In this document: positions 27,001 through 34,845 of the stretch, piece after piece | How the letters are laid out: each line of letters begins with the position of its first letter | Position numbering within the stretch: the first letter of the stretch is position 1 | DNA from: an uncultured Clostridia bacterium | GTDB taxonomy: Bacteria; Bacillota; Clostridia; TANB77; CAG-465 | Direction of reading: 5' to 3' | Length of the DNA: 64,000 nucleotides | Assembly (NCBI GenBank): GCA_934132895.1 | Contig: CAKPAG010000006.1 | Location: 1 to 64,000, forward strand | Program-made: the position numbers and the translations under genes | The notes under the pieces: generated by a model | What the model saw: the letters and a program-made list of their open reading frames with translations, nothing else | Database searches by the model: none | What the model was told of the DNA's origin: nothing

Positions 27001-27588
27001 TGTTAATATATCATTTACCCTGTTTAAATTTATATCAGTATTTGCCAACTTTTTAGTGGCTTCTTCTTTTCTTACTCTATATTTAACAATTCCTGAGGCT
27101 TCTTCAAATATATGTCTTCTTTCTTCTGATTTTGTTGAAAGTATTTCATCTATTTTACCTTGTGAAATTATGCTATATCCATCTTTTCCCACACCAGTAT
27201 CCATAAATAGTTCTTGAATGTCTTTTAGTCTACATTCGTTACCATTTATCAAATAGTTGCTTTCACCATTTCTATACACTCTTCTTGTTATAACTACCTC
27301 GTTATATTCTATTGGAAGAGTTGCATCAGAATTATCCAAATACATTGATACTTCTGCAAAGCCCACTTTTTTCCTTGCCTGTGTTCCTGCAAATATAACG
27401 TCCTCCATTTTAGAACCACGAAGTGTTTTTACACTTTGTTCACCTAAAACCCATCTTAGTGCATCAGATATATTACTTTTTCCACTACCATTTGGTCCAA
27501 CAATTGTTGTTACTCCATCTAAAAATGCTATTTCTGTTTTATCAGCAAAAGATTTAAAACCTTGTAATTCAATTTTTTTTAGTTGCAT
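24025..27588 (-). CDS. smc: chromosome segregation SMC protein
   Basis: About 1187 residues from ATG 27588 (GGGAG site), 20 codons inside the longest frame, whose start lies in the -35. It carries an N-terminal ATPase half (GFKSFADKTEI, Walker A GPNGSGKSN), a long coiled coil, a hinge at about residues 500-640 (VFGTIANIVSTDEKYEYAIE...), a second coiled coil, and the C-terminal half with ABC signature LLSGGERALTATALLFA and Walker B FCILDEIEAALDD. It condenses and organises the chromosome together with ScpA/ScpB, which are not in this window. Confidence 0.96.
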   Translation of the reverse strand: MQLKKIELQGFKSFADKTEIAFLDGVTTIVGPNGSGKSNISDALRWVLGEQSVKTLRGSKMEDVIFAGTQARKKVGFAEVSMYLDNSDATLPIEYNEVVITRRVYRNGESNYLINGNECRLKDIQELFMDTGVGKDGYSIISQGKIDEILSTKSEERRHIFEEASGIVKYRVRKEEATKKLANTDINLNRVNDILTEIETTIEPLAKRAEKAKEYLSLRDSLKTFDMYIFIDGIEKNKKELEKIDDIIDTLASDIEKEEKVTTEFEKDKLDLKARIAEITSKLEETNSKYYELESDVHKLNLNIELKNSKIDTSSESITRLESEIKEENEKISNLNEDIQTRLEKRKYMEESKKKFETELNEKREALEKLTAHLDSKAGSIENIKNEIEEAQESKYELKSNISSMEAKIESNMLQIEEKKKYLEKSISSKDKVLLDFEEVTATLNEKEKNLNSLKKDYDDKKVIFDEKQKKLNDINTKKNELNQEIMTLKSKYNYLENLEKENEGYIRSVKHALEFAKENSLNSHVFGTIANIVSTDEKYEYAIEIALGGYVQNIVVDNESTATQIVNYLKKNEFGRATFLPLTSLRRVDNSFKSKYSRYNGVIGAAIDLVKFDKKYSAAVELALANTIIVDKVENAVKISENKKNTVKIVTLDGELIAATGSITGGKQKIKSAGLIGRNEKKLRIKESIKEKEDNLDKVINNYKEYCAVLNEISTRLESIKENIDSLNIENATYREKSESLKKELARYENAKENSNIEIEKLNEQIQSLKVDIENSNQKIEEYDKSIEENKHEIDVYVLENEEKGKELDDLNEDIINLKISLSSFDESVASIDEMKEKLQSDISNFEESIKRKNEEIVILKGAIENTIKEIEETKKEIADKLSFKDEYTNVTSKLKDEKDEISKKQDELEVKVLESVKKIEKIKEEKAKTENKKVKFDLETENLKNKMWEDYEITISAAQKFIETMPVIDIENVNIKKEADSIRKKIKDLGDVDVTSIDEYTSTKERYDFIIAQKTDLEETKTKLENLINNMTGIMKSQFAKQFATIRENFNHTFKELFGGGKAELTLSDESNILESGIEIEVQPPGKKLQSMMLLSGGERALTATALLFAILKIKTPPFCILDEIEAALDDVNVARFADYIKKYSKDTQFIVITHRKGTMEVASSVYGVTMQEYGISKVISMKLK

Positions 27589-27619
27589 ATACAATCTCCC
27601 TTTTTCTACATATAGCAAA

Positions 27620-27648
27620 ATTATATTACAAAAGTGTATATTTTTCAA
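27620..27648 (-). promoter_or_regulatory. sigma-A promoter of smc
   Basis: TTGAAA (27643-27648), 17 nt, TATAAT (27620-27625), minus strand, 31 nt before the chosen smc ATG. Confidence 0.75.
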
Positions 27649-27744
27649 GAAAAAAGAAAAAAATATCCCAAAGATATGTAAAGAAACTTATTACATATTC
27701 TCTAGGATTATTTAGATTTGTTTTAGATAAGCAAAATACCAAAA

Positions 27745-28032
27745 TTACATACTTTCCTTACACTTAATTATATCTTCTTTAAATTCTTCTACTACTAAAT
27801 GAATATCTATATCATAATCTACTATAAAATACAAATCATCTTTTGTAAATGAATATTTGCAGTTATATATAACTTGATTACAAATGTTTATAACTAGATT
27901 ATATAATTTTTGTTCCAAAATTTGATTATTTTCTTCTTTAAAAATTTCTTTTGATATTCTTTTTATCTTCTTACTTACTTCCATGTAATAGTTGTAACTT
28001 TCTGGAAGCTGTTTAAATTTAACTCTTCTCAT
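27745..28032 (-). CDS. hypothetical 95-residue protein
   Basis: I do not recognise this protein. It is small, basic at the start (MRRVKFKQLPESYNYYMEV), then a helical region rich in Lys/Ile/Asn (KLYNLVINICNQVIYNCKY) and a C-terminal acidic segment (FIVDYDIDIHLVVEEFKEDI). No membrane helix is evident. TATAAT (28047-28052) lies just upstream with a weak -35 and a TGTCGAA box (28082-28088), the same arrangement as at the ibr cassette, suggesting Spo0A-type control. No homologue named. Confidence 0.6.
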   Translation of the reverse strand: MRRVKFKQLPESYNYYMEVSKKIKRISKEIFKEENNQILEQKLYNLVINICNQVIYNCKYSFTKDDLYFIVDYDIDIHLVVEEFKEDIIKCKESM

Positions 28033-28046
28033 ATACCATCACACTG

Positions 28047-28088
28047 ACATTATACTACATATTAATACATAGAAAAAGTATTTCGACA
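28047..28088 (-). promoter_or_regulatory. probable activated promoter with TGTCGAA box
   Basis: TATAAT (28047-28052) with a poor -35 (TTTTTC, 17 nt upstream). TGTCGAA (28082-28088) ends about 4 nt before that -35, the usual place for an activator that replaces -35 contacts. Confidence 0.5.
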
Positions 28089-28130
28089 AAAATGGACAAA
28101 AGATTTTAAGATTTGACAGCAATTTTTTTG

Positions 28131-28160
28131 CTAAAAAAAAGAATAGCTAAAAAACTATTC
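28131..28160 (-). terminator. terminator after rpmA
   Basis: Minus-strand stem GAATAG-8 nt-CTATTC followed by eight T residues; it overlaps the last codon of rpmA. Confidence 0.85.
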
Positions 28161-28415
28161 TTCTACAGGATAAACACTAACTTTTTTGTCAGTTTTTCCT
28201 TTTCTTTCAAATTTAACAACACCATCTATTAAAGAATAAAGTGTATAGTCCTTTCCAAGTCCTACATTAGTTCCTGGATGTATTTTAGTTCCTCTTTGTC
28301 TATATAAGATATTACCAGCTAAAACAAATTGTCCATCTGCTCTTTTAGCTCCAAGTCTTTTTGATTCACTATCTCTACCATTTCTAGTAGAACCCATACC
28401 CTTTTTATGTGCCAT
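28155..28415 (-). CDS. rpmA: 50S ribosomal protein L27
   Basis: An 86-residue L27 (MAHKKGMGSTRNGRDSESKR..., RQRGTKIHPGTNVGLGKDYT). L27 lies near the peptidyl-transferase centre, where its N-terminal tail reaches the A and P sites. Unlike most Firmicutes L27, it lacks the cleavable N-terminal extension, and no prp protease gene lies between rplU and rpmA (38 nt gap). The start is fixed by a good AAAGGAG site. Confidence 0.97.
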   Translation of the reverse strand: MAHKKGMGSTRNGRDSESKRLGAKRADGQFVLAGNILYRQRGTKIHPGTNVGLGKDYTLYSLIDGVVKFERKGKTDKKVSVYPVEE

Positions 28416-28453
28416 TTATATCACTCCTTTTAATTTCAATTTTTAAATAATTA

Positions 28454-28816
28454 TTAAGCTTCTGTTTTTTCTTCAGTAGCTTCTGCTTTTTTAGCTCTTG
28501 TTGTAGTTGTAATTTTTTCTATTTGAATTTTTGTATATGGTTGTCTATGACCTTGTGTTCTTCTATAGTTTTTCTTAGCTTTGTACTTGAACACAATTAT
28601 TTTTTTAGCTTTACCATGACCTACAACTGTAGCTTTAACTTTTGCTCCTTTAACTGTATCAGTTCCAACAGTTACTTTTTTACCATCAGAGATGAAAAGT
28701 ACTTTATCAAAAGTTACTTCTTTTCCTTCTTCTACGTTTTCAAGTCTATCTACGAAAACGATATCTCCTTCTTGTACTTTGTACTGTTTACCACTAATTT
28801 CAACGATTGCGTACAT
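28454..28816 (-). CDS. rplU: 50S ribosomal protein L21
   Basis: A 120-residue L21 with the typical MYAIVEISGKQYKVQEGDIV start and the KKNYRRTQGHRQPYTKI 23S rRNA-binding segment. The C-terminus adds an Ala/Lys/Glu-rich tail (TTRAKKAEATEEKTEA). It is first in a two-gene operon with rpmA and has a structured leader of about 85 nt that may be an L21 autoregulatory leader. Confidence 0.97.
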   Translation of the reverse strand: MYAIVEISGKQYKVQEGDIVFVDRLENVEEGKEVTFDKVLFISDGKKVTVGTDTVKGAKVKATVVGHGKAKKIIVFKYKAKKNYRRTQGHRQPYTKIQIEKITTTTRAKKAEATEEKTEA

Positions 28817-28900
28817 TAAAATTCCTCCTTTTATTCTAGCTTTCTCTCGCCATTAAGGTAGTATTATATAACTTTTTAACCTCTTCTGTGCGGAATACAA
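28817..28900 (-). promoter_or_regulatory. candidate L21 leader RNA
   Basis: The transcript between promoter and rplU holds two complementary blocks: CCGCACAGAAGAGGT near the 5' end and ACCTTAATGGCGAG about 30 nt later, followed by the AAAGGAGG ribosome site. The position fits the L21 leader found in Firmicutes, where L21 represses its own mRNA. Assigned by position and partial pattern only. Confidence 0.5.
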
Positions 28901-28905
28901 GATAT

Positions 28906-28934
28906 ATTTTAACATTTTTGTATCTACTTGTCAA
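28906..28934 (-). promoter_or_regulatory. sigma-A promoter of rplU-rpmA
   Basis: TTGACA (28929-28934), 17 nt, TAAAAT (28906-28911), minus strand. Confidence 0.85.
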
Positions 28935-28984
28935 GGAATTTTGATTATTTTATGGAGAATTAGTCAAATTTTAAACATATATAT

Positions 28985-29013
28985 TTGATATTTTTATGTA
29001 GCTATGATATACT
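28985..29013 (+). promoter_or_regulatory. promoter of 68-aa cysteine-rich gene
   Basis: TTGATA (28985-28990), 17 nt, TATACT (29008-29013), plus strand. Confidence 0.75.
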
Positions 29014-29087
29014 AAATATATATTATGATGAGAGTAGGCATTCTTCTAATATTCTTAGTAAAAATTTTCTAGGAGGAGAAATTAAAT

Positions 29088-29294
29088 ATGTTTAAACAAA
29101 AAGAGTTCTTTTTAACCAATAAAGAATACGATACCATAAAAAAGTGGGCCGAAAGTCACGAATGTTCATGTAGGAATAATAAATCGTGCTGTGGCGGGGA
29201 AATTTCAGTAACTTTCACTCCGACTACAATTGGAACAGCCACCTTTGCTCGTTGCATATGTGGAGCAGAAATTGACTTGGATACTCTTGTATAA
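29088..29294 (+). CDS. small cysteine-rich protein, possible zinc binder
   Basis: A 68-residue protein on the plus strand with AGGAGGAG before the ATG, a consensus promoter and a terminator. The Cys residues group as CSC, SCCGG and RCICGAEI, which could bind zinc. The sequence TNKEYDTIKKWAESHECSC suggests a helical start and a small zinc-ribbon end. I do not recognise the family. It is clearly expressed as a separate unit. Confidence 0.75.
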   Translation: MFKQKEFFLTNKEYDTIKKWAESHECSCRNNKSCCGGEISVTFTPTTIGTATFARCICGAEIDLDTLV

Positions 29295-29308
29295 AATTTA
29301 ATAAAAAA

Positions 29309-29349
29309 AAAGGAATTGATAAAACCTACTCTATCAATTCTTTTTTCTT
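29309..29349 (+). terminator. terminator after 68-aa gene
   Basis: Stem AAAGGAATTGATA / TATCAATTCTTTT with a 10-nt loop (one G-U pair), followed by TTTTCTTAT. Confidence 0.85.
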
Positions 29350-29451
29350 ATATTTTTTTCTAGATTCCTAAGCGAATTTTGTCACTTATTCAATAAGATA
29401 CTTTTTTATTTTTATTCATTAATGTAAGTAACATAACCTTTCACTCTCTTA

Positions 29452-29988
29452 TCATTTAGTTAAAAAGGTTTCGTATAGTTTTTCTTCTGCCTCTTTAAAA
29501 ATAGTATCATTCAACTTATCCAATTCTTCTTTAGAAAATCTCTCTAAAACAAAATCTTTTAAATCTTGATTTGGATGTTTTAACCCACCAATACCTATAC
29601 GTATTCTTGGAATATCTTGAGTTGAGAGTTGTTCAACAATATTTTTCATTCCATTGTGTGAGCCACCACTTCCCTTTTCTTTATATCTTATACTTCCAAA
29701 AGGAATATCAATATCATCAAATATTATCATTATGTCTTTACTTTCAATTTTATACCATTTTTTAAGCTTAGAAACCGCTATACCACTTAAATTCATATAG
29801 GTAAGTGGTTTTACAAGAACTACTTTTTCACCTTTTATCATAGTTTCAAAAATGAAACTATCATGCTTTTTCTTGTCTACTTTTATATTATATTTCTCAC
29901 TTAAAAAATCAATAAACATCCAACCTACATTATGCCTTGTTTTATCATATTCTTTACCAGGATTACCAAGTCCTACAATTAATTTCAT
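29452..29988 (-). CDS. pth: peptidyl-tRNA hydrolase
   Basis: A 178-residue enzyme from ATG 29988 with an AAGAGGAAAG site; nine upstream codons are rejected. Conserved Pth motifs: KLIVGLGNPGKEYDKTRHNV with the catalytic His, KPLTYMNLSG, FDDIDIPFGSIRYKEKG and GGSHNGMKNI. It releases tRNA from peptidyl-tRNA that drops off ribosomes, and would matter for any frequent ribosome stalling in this organism. No promoter obvious upstream. Confidence 0.96.
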   Translation of the reverse strand: MKLIVGLGNPGKEYDKTRHNVGWMFIDFLSEKYNIKVDKKKHDSFIFETMIKGEKVVLVKPLTYMNLSGIAVSKLKKWYKIESKDIMIIFDDIDIPFGSIRYKEKGSGGSHNGMKNIVEQLSTQDIPRIRIGIGGLKHPNQDLKDFVLERFSKEELDKLNDTIFKEAEEKLYETFLTK

Positions 29989-30113
29989 TTTTCTTTCCTC
30001 TTTTCTTAAAAACACTTGAACTTTTGTTAACTTTATAGTATTATTATATATGAATATTTAAAGTATGTCAAATGTATAATTTGCTTGTACTTTTACGAAA
30101 GTGGTGATATTAC

Positions 30114-32666
30114 TTGGATAAATTTTTTAAAGCTTTGCATATAAAAAAGCCGGATAAGCTTTTAACATATATTTTATATGGATTAACAGGATTTTTAGTC
30201 CTTATTTCCTTTGGAAGAATTTTAGGATTTTTAGTGGGAGATGCAACTATTGCAAATAATATTTCCCCCTACCTTTACACAATATTTATTATCATACCCG
30301 CACTTGCATATTGTTTCTATGTTAATTCTGGTATACCAAAAAATGATAATATGAGAATTAACATGTATATCATAACTTGTTCAATGCTTGCAATAATACT
30401 TGGTGGTATGAGCTGTACTTGGATCAATAACGTTGCTTGGTGGATACTAAAAAAACTACCTAATTTCAATTTAGTTATGAAAACATATCCTGAGCTTTTC
30501 GCACCAGCAATAAAAACACTATGTTTAGCTGTACCATTTGTATCAGTATTTAAAATAATTGATTACTTCTTACTTATTTTTAGAGATGAAGACTTACCTA
30601 AAGCTATTGCTGGTTTCTCTGGTCTTTCAGTAGTAAAAAAATCTAAAGAAGGTGGAGCATTTAGTTGTGAAACAATTATCTGTAAAGCTGAAGGTTCTTC
30701 AGTTCCAGTTGTAGTTCCAGAGAAAAAACGTTATGAGGCAACACTTGTTCAAGGTGCTACTGGTACTGGTAAAACAGCTACTGTACTTTTACCAATGAGT
30801 GCATTAGATCTTGAGAGAAAACATTTCTTCAGAGAATATTCAAAAAGAATTGGTTACTCTATGTTAAAAAGAGGTATCGCATATATGAGTGGACCTTTTA
30901 CAAATGAGTATGTTAACAGAAACTTTATACTAAATTACTTACATCCAAAACGTGGTATGGAAGAACAATTCATGGATGAAGTAAGACCAATAATGCAATA
31001 TATAGATAATTCAACTGGTAAAATAACATATAGAAATCTTGGTATAACAATAGTAGAAAATGATGGAAACTTTATTTCACAATTTATTGGGGTAGCAAAT
31101 AATTTTGATATAGATGTACTAACAATAGATCCTGCAGCTCCTGAAACAACATTAAGTATAAACCCATTTGCAATCCCTGATCCAGCTAAAGCAGCTTCAA
31201 TTGTATCAGACGTTTTAAATGCAATGTATGAGAGTACTGGTGGAGGAAAAGCAGGAGATCCATTCTTTACACAAGTAACAATTGACGCATTCCAAAACTT
31301 ATCAATACTTTTAAAAGAAATGTATCCTAGACTTCATGATGGAGAAATTGCAAGTTTGGAAGACATGCTAGAATTGTTATATAACTTTGATGCTGTTGAA
31401 GAAATGACAGAAGAAATGAAAAAAGTTCCAGAACTTGAACAAAAATACAAACTATTAATACGTTACTTTGAAAAGAATTTCTACAAACCATCACTAAATA
31501 TAAATGGATATGAGATACCTGGTACACGTGGTAGTGGTAGAAAAGATACAGAAAAATTCTTGTATGGTGCAATAACTCAACTTAACAACTTAGTAAGACA
31601 TCCAGGACTTAAAGCTGCACTTTGTGGAAAGAAAAATATAATTGATTTTGATAAAGCATTAGAAGAAGGAAAAGTAATCACTGCATGTTCTAGAAAAGGT
31701 GAACTTGGTATATTACAAGCCAAAGCTTTTGGTATGTTCTTTATACTTCAGTTCCAAGATGCTGTATTAAGAAGAAAAGGAAATGAAGAATCAAGAACAC
31801 CTCACTTCTTATACATAGATGAATTCCCTGAATATATCACAAAAGATATGGAAGTTATGTTTACACTATTTAGAAAATATAGATGTGGTGTTACTGTAGC
31901 AATACAAAACTTATCACAGCTTGAAAAAAGTGGCCATGCATACTATCGTCAAGTTGTACTTGCTAACACAAAAACTCAAATCGTTTTCGGAGATACTGTT
32001 AAAGAAGATAGTGAATATTGGGAAGCTGCATTCGGTAAAAAGAAAATTCCAGACACTACAACTTCATTTGATCTTTCTAATGGAGTAAATAAAGGATCTG
32101 GTAAAACTACATTAAAAATAGAGAAAAAAGCTAAAATTGAAGGTTGGAAGCTTGCCGAACTTGGATTTGGAAGCATATTCTACAAAACTAAGAATGCTTC
32201 TGGTAAATCAATATATGGTAAAGGAAAAACTGGTTTCTTAGATGCAAAATACAAAGAAAAGGCTCCATCACAAATGTTTAATTTTGAAAAATATATGATG
32301 AGTAAACCAGATGAACCAACAATTATAATGAATGATTCTGATGAAAGTGATAACGCAGATAATTTATTTGGTGTAAATACTGATTCTAGAATAAAAGAAG
32401 AATTAAGAAAAGCTGCAACAGAAGCAGCAACTCTTGATACAACTGACATGAGATATACAAAAACTGAACCAACCACTTTATCAAATATATCAGATTCAAA
32501 TTCAGATAGTTCACCAAATACAATGGCACACGACCTTTCTGATATAGATGATTTTGAAATAATATTTGACGATAGTGAACCAACACTAGAGGATGCTTCA
32601 AAAGACGGTGGTGCAATAACAGAAAGTTATGAAACTCCAGCTATAAAAAGACATAATAAAAAGTAA
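30114..32666 (+). CDS. orphan VirD4/TraG-like coupling ATPase
   Basis: An 850-residue protein on the plus strand with a TTG start (GGTGA 6 nt upstream). Several membrane helices occupy residues 16-160. The ATPase domain has Walker A GATGTGKT (about 214-221) and Walker B FLYIDEF (about 567), followed by the TraG/VirD4 segment TVAIQNLSQLEKSG. The C-terminal 120 residues are acidic and low-complexity (MNDSDESDNADN). It matches type IV coupling proteins (TraM-recognition/TraG-D C-terminal families) that pump DNA or protein. No relaxase, VirB4 or other conjugation gene is present here, so it is an isolated member of unknown role. Confidence 0.83.
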   Translation: MDKFFKALHIKKPDKLLTYILYGLTGFLVLISFGRILGFLVGDATIANNISPYLYTIFIIIPALAYCFYVNSGIPKNDNMRINMYIITCSMLAIILGGMSCTWINNVAWWILKKLPNFNLVMKTYPELFAPAIKTLCLAVPFVSVFKIIDYFLLIFRDEDLPKAIAGFSGLSVVKKSKEGGAFSCETIICKAEGSSVPVVVPEKKRYEATLVQGATGTGKTATVLLPMSALDLERKHFFREYSKRIGYSMLKRGIAYMSGPFTNEYVNRNFILNYLHPKRGMEEQFMDEVRPIMQYIDNSTGKITYRNLGITIVENDGNFISQFIGVANNFDIDVLTIDPAAPETTLSINPFAIPDPAKAASIVSDVLNAMYESTGGGKAGDPFFTQVTIDAFQNLSILLKEMYPRLHDGEIASLEDMLELLYNFDAVEEMTEEMKKVPELEQKYKLLIRYFEKNFYKPSLNINGYEIPGTRGSGRKDTEKFLYGAITQLNNLVRHPGLKAALCGKKNIIDFDKALEEGKVITACSRKGELGILQAKAFGMFFILQFQDAVLRRKGNEESRTPHFLYIDEFPEYITKDMEVMFTLFRKYRCGVTVAIQNLSQLEKSGHAYYRQVVLANTKTQIVFGDTVKEDSEYWEAAFGKKKIPDTTTSFDLSNGVNKGSGKTTLKIEKKAKIEGWKLAELGFGSIFYKTKNASGKSIYGKGKTGFLDAKYKEKAPSQMFNFEKYMMSKPDEPTIIMNDSDESDNADNLFGVNTDSRIKEELRKAATEAATLDTTDMRYTKTEPTTLSNISDSNSDSSPNTMAHDLSDIDDFEIIFDDSEPTLEDASKDGGAITESYETPAIKRHNKK

Positions 32667-32690
32667 GGAAAATTTCTCCTTACTTTTTAT
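32655..32690. terminator. terminator, probably bidirectional
   Basis: Stem AAAAAGTAAGGA / TCCTTACTTTTT with a 7-nt loop and A/T tracts on both sides. It ends the VirD4-like gene (plus) and the gene at 32711 (minus). Confidence 0.85.
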
Positions 32691-32710
32691 ATTTTGGATT
32701 TATTGGTATT

Positions 32711-33331
32711 TTACTTCATCCAATCAGGAACATCAAGTTCTCTTAAGAAATGACTTTTTCTATCTCTTTCTTCTTTGTTTTTTATAAGAACTAATAAATC
32801 TAAGCAACAATTATTAACTTCAAAGAAATCTTTAGATGCCAAGACCGATAAATCTTTTTCACTTAAACTTTCCATATATTCTTTTTGTTGTCTAGACATT
32901 GCCGACCAAACAACAAAAGCTTTTTTATTTATATGAGCAAAAGTTACAAAGTCTTCCTCTTGAGATACTATTGCATCTTTAAACGGTCTAAACTTTCCCA
33001 TCTCGTACATAACACCATTCATATTTAAGTTAGCATCAATTGCCCAATTATATATAATAGGATATCCCTTTATTATATTAATCTGTAACTTATGAAAGTC
33101 ATCATGCATATTTTTTAATTCCAGCTCCGTACCATTTTGTAATATCAAGTAATTCTTTTTCTCATTAAATTCTTTGATATTATTAATAATAACTTTCATC
33201 CCATTTAACTCGCCTATTAAAACAGGTTCTAAATTAGAATATCTTTTTATTATTGCATATGGAATTGGAAGTGACAAATCATATCCAAACCGTTCCCTTC
33301 CTACGAAATACCAATTTGTTATTTCATTCAT
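32711..33331 (-). CDS. hypothetical 206-residue protein
   Basis: I do not recognise this protein. It is soluble, with an N-terminal WYFVGRERFGYDLSLPIPYA, a beta-rich middle and a helical C-terminus ending in HFLRELDVPDWMK. It has a near-perfect promoter and a GGGAGG site, and ends at a bidirectional terminator. It contains one in-frame CGG Arg codon (33290-33292, followed by T) that does not disturb the frame. Convergent with the VirD4-like gene, but a functional link is not shown. Confidence 0.7.
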   Translation of the reverse strand: MNEITNWYFVGRERFGYDLSLPIPYAIIKRYSNLEPVLIGELNGMKVIINNIKEFNEKKNYLILQNGTELELKNMHDDFHKLQINIIKGYPIIYNWAIDANLNMNGVMYEMGKFRPFKDAIVSQEEDFVTFAHINKKAFVVWSAMSRQQKEYMESLSEKDLSVLASKDFFEVNNCCLDLLVLIKNKEERDRKSHFLRELDVPDWMK

Positions 33332-33385
33332 ATTAATATCCTCCCTCTAAATATTCATTTAGTTTTAAATTTTTCACATATTATA

Positions 33386-33414
33386 ATTATACCACTTAGT
33401 TAATTTTATGTCAA
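33386..33414 (-). promoter_or_regulatory. sigma-A promoter
   Basis: TTGACA (33409-33414), 17 nt, TATAAT (33386-33391), minus strand; drives the gene at 32711. Confidence 0.88.
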
Positions 33415-33471
33415 GTGTTTTAAGTGCATACACTTATTTATTAGAGTTAATTATATTTTAAATAACAATTT

Positions 33472-33972
33472 TTAAAAAATATAACTATTGTTGGATTCAA
33501 TTTCACAAACTGTTTCTTCTATAGATAGATTACTAGTATCAAGATAATATTTTCTATCAAATGGTTTGTTTTTAAAATTTCTTAATAATATTAAAGATCT
33601 TTCACCCATTTGGCAATCTAAAGGTCTTTCTAAATCTCTTTTAACAATTGTTTCCTCATCTGTAACAAGAATAACAAATTTTTTTGAATACTTTTTAAAT
33701 TTTTCATTAAAAGTTTGAAAATTTTCTACGTTAAATATATAGTTGAATATAACATCATACTCATATGAAAGATATGTATCTATCATATTCTCGCATATTT
33801 TCCAAAATACTTGTAAATGATTTCCTTTCTCCCAGGCACTTTTATAGCCTGATATAACTTGATGATATATATCATCTCCTTCAATTAATACAGATTTTTT
33901 ACTTTTTTTAGCTAATGTTTGTGAAATTGTACTCTTTCCTACTCCAGCAGGTCCTGTAATTAAATATAACAT
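33472..33972 (-). CDS. AAA_33-type P-loop kinase-like protein
   Basis: A 166-residue protein with Walker A ITGPAGVGKSTISQTLA at the very start, an EGDDIYHQ acidic pair, the VIFNYIF segment (Walker B-like) and an ERPLDCQMGER lid. This fits small P-loop kinases or phosphotransferases (AAA_33, shikimate or gluconate kinase-like). The substrate is unknown. It lies with a Nudix and a GNAT gene in an accessory stretch. Confidence 0.78.
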   Translation of the reverse strand: MLYLITGPAGVGKSTISQTLAKKSKKSVLIEGDDIYHQVISGYKSAWEKGNHLQVFWKICENMIDTYLSYEYDVIFNYIFNVENFQTFNEKFKKYSKKFVILVTDEETIVKRDLERPLDCQMGERSLILLRNFKNKPFDRKYYLDTSNLSIEETVCEIESNNSYIF

Positions 33973-34042
33973 ATACTATCACCTCTTTAACTTTCACTTC
34001 TTTAACTTTTAAATACATTTTCAAATCTCCCTTAAGTTTCAC

Positions 34043-34522
34043 TTAAAAATTATTTATTATATACTTGTAACCTTCTATATTACCTTTTCTAAATTCATTA
34101 TTTTTTATCAAGTTGTTTATTTCTTCTTTGCTTAACCATCTCACATAATCCACTTCAGATTTTTGAACCTTTATATCTTTAATATTTATATCTTTTCTTA
34201 AATAATAGACTTTTTGAAAATAATGTTCTACAACATATGTATTAGCTTCAATAATTTTTTCTTTAGCAATATCTATTCCTAATTCTTCATTCACTTCACG
34301 AATAATTGTATCTAAAAAATCAGAGCCAAATAATACATGACCTCCTGTAGTAGAAAACTCATGACCTCTAGAGCGTGATGTTTTTTGAATTAAAAATTCA
34401 CCTCTTGCATTTTGTATAAATATAATTGCTATTCCTTCTAAATTATTATTATTTTCTTTTCCTCTAATCCCTATTTCATTTAACAAATTACCTTTATCAT
34501 CATACAAGTTTAAATATTCCAT
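34043..34522 (-). CDS. Nudix hydrolase
   Basis: A 159-residue protein with a Nudix box GGHVLFGSDF... IIREVNEELGI. The core REVNEE is intact, but the first Glu of the usual GX5E is Ser/Asp here. The start IAIIFIQNARGEFLIQKTSR and the region SRGHEFSTTGGHV resemble the IPP isomerase/YfcD-like Nudix group. It hydrolyses nucleoside diphosphates linked to another moiety; the substrate cannot be told. Downstream (63 nt) is the P-loop kinase gene. Confidence 0.85.
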   Translation of the reverse strand: MEYLNLYDDKGNLLNEIGIRGKENNNNLEGIAIIFIQNARGEFLIQKTSRSRGHEFSTTGGHVLFGSDFLDTIIREVNEELGIDIAKEKIIEANTYVVEHYFQKVYYLRKDINIKDIKVQKSEVDYVRWLSKEEINNLIKNNEFRKGNIEGYKYIINNF

Positions 34523-34604
34523 AAAGCTTTACCTCTTTTAGATTATAACGTTTAAATAACAATTGTATTTTAACATATGTATATTTAATATTCAATCTTT
34601 TTTA

Positions 34605-34845
34605 TTTAAGAAAAAAGTTAGTACCCAAAACTTCAAATACTAACCTTTTCTTTATTTTTACTCACTATTATTTAATATTAAAGATTTGTTTTATTTTATT
34701 AAGAACTATTTTAAATACTGATTCTTTATATTCTACCATTGAAACAGGAGCTACTTGTTCATTATTTTCATTTTCAATCACTACATTCTTTTTCTGTATT
34801 TAAATTCTAATCTTAATAAACGAAAAAATAACAGAATAGAACCAT
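34605..34845 (-). terminator. terminator and small coding relic downstream of GNAT gene
   Basis: A minus-strand hairpin AAGGTTAGTA / TACTAACTTT followed by TTTTTC lies at 34605-34650. Between it and the GNAT stop, one frame reads NVVIENENNEQVAPVSMVEY and continues to a stop, without a start codon; it looks like the tail of a lost gene. Nothing else is evident in this stretch. Confidence 0.55.
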
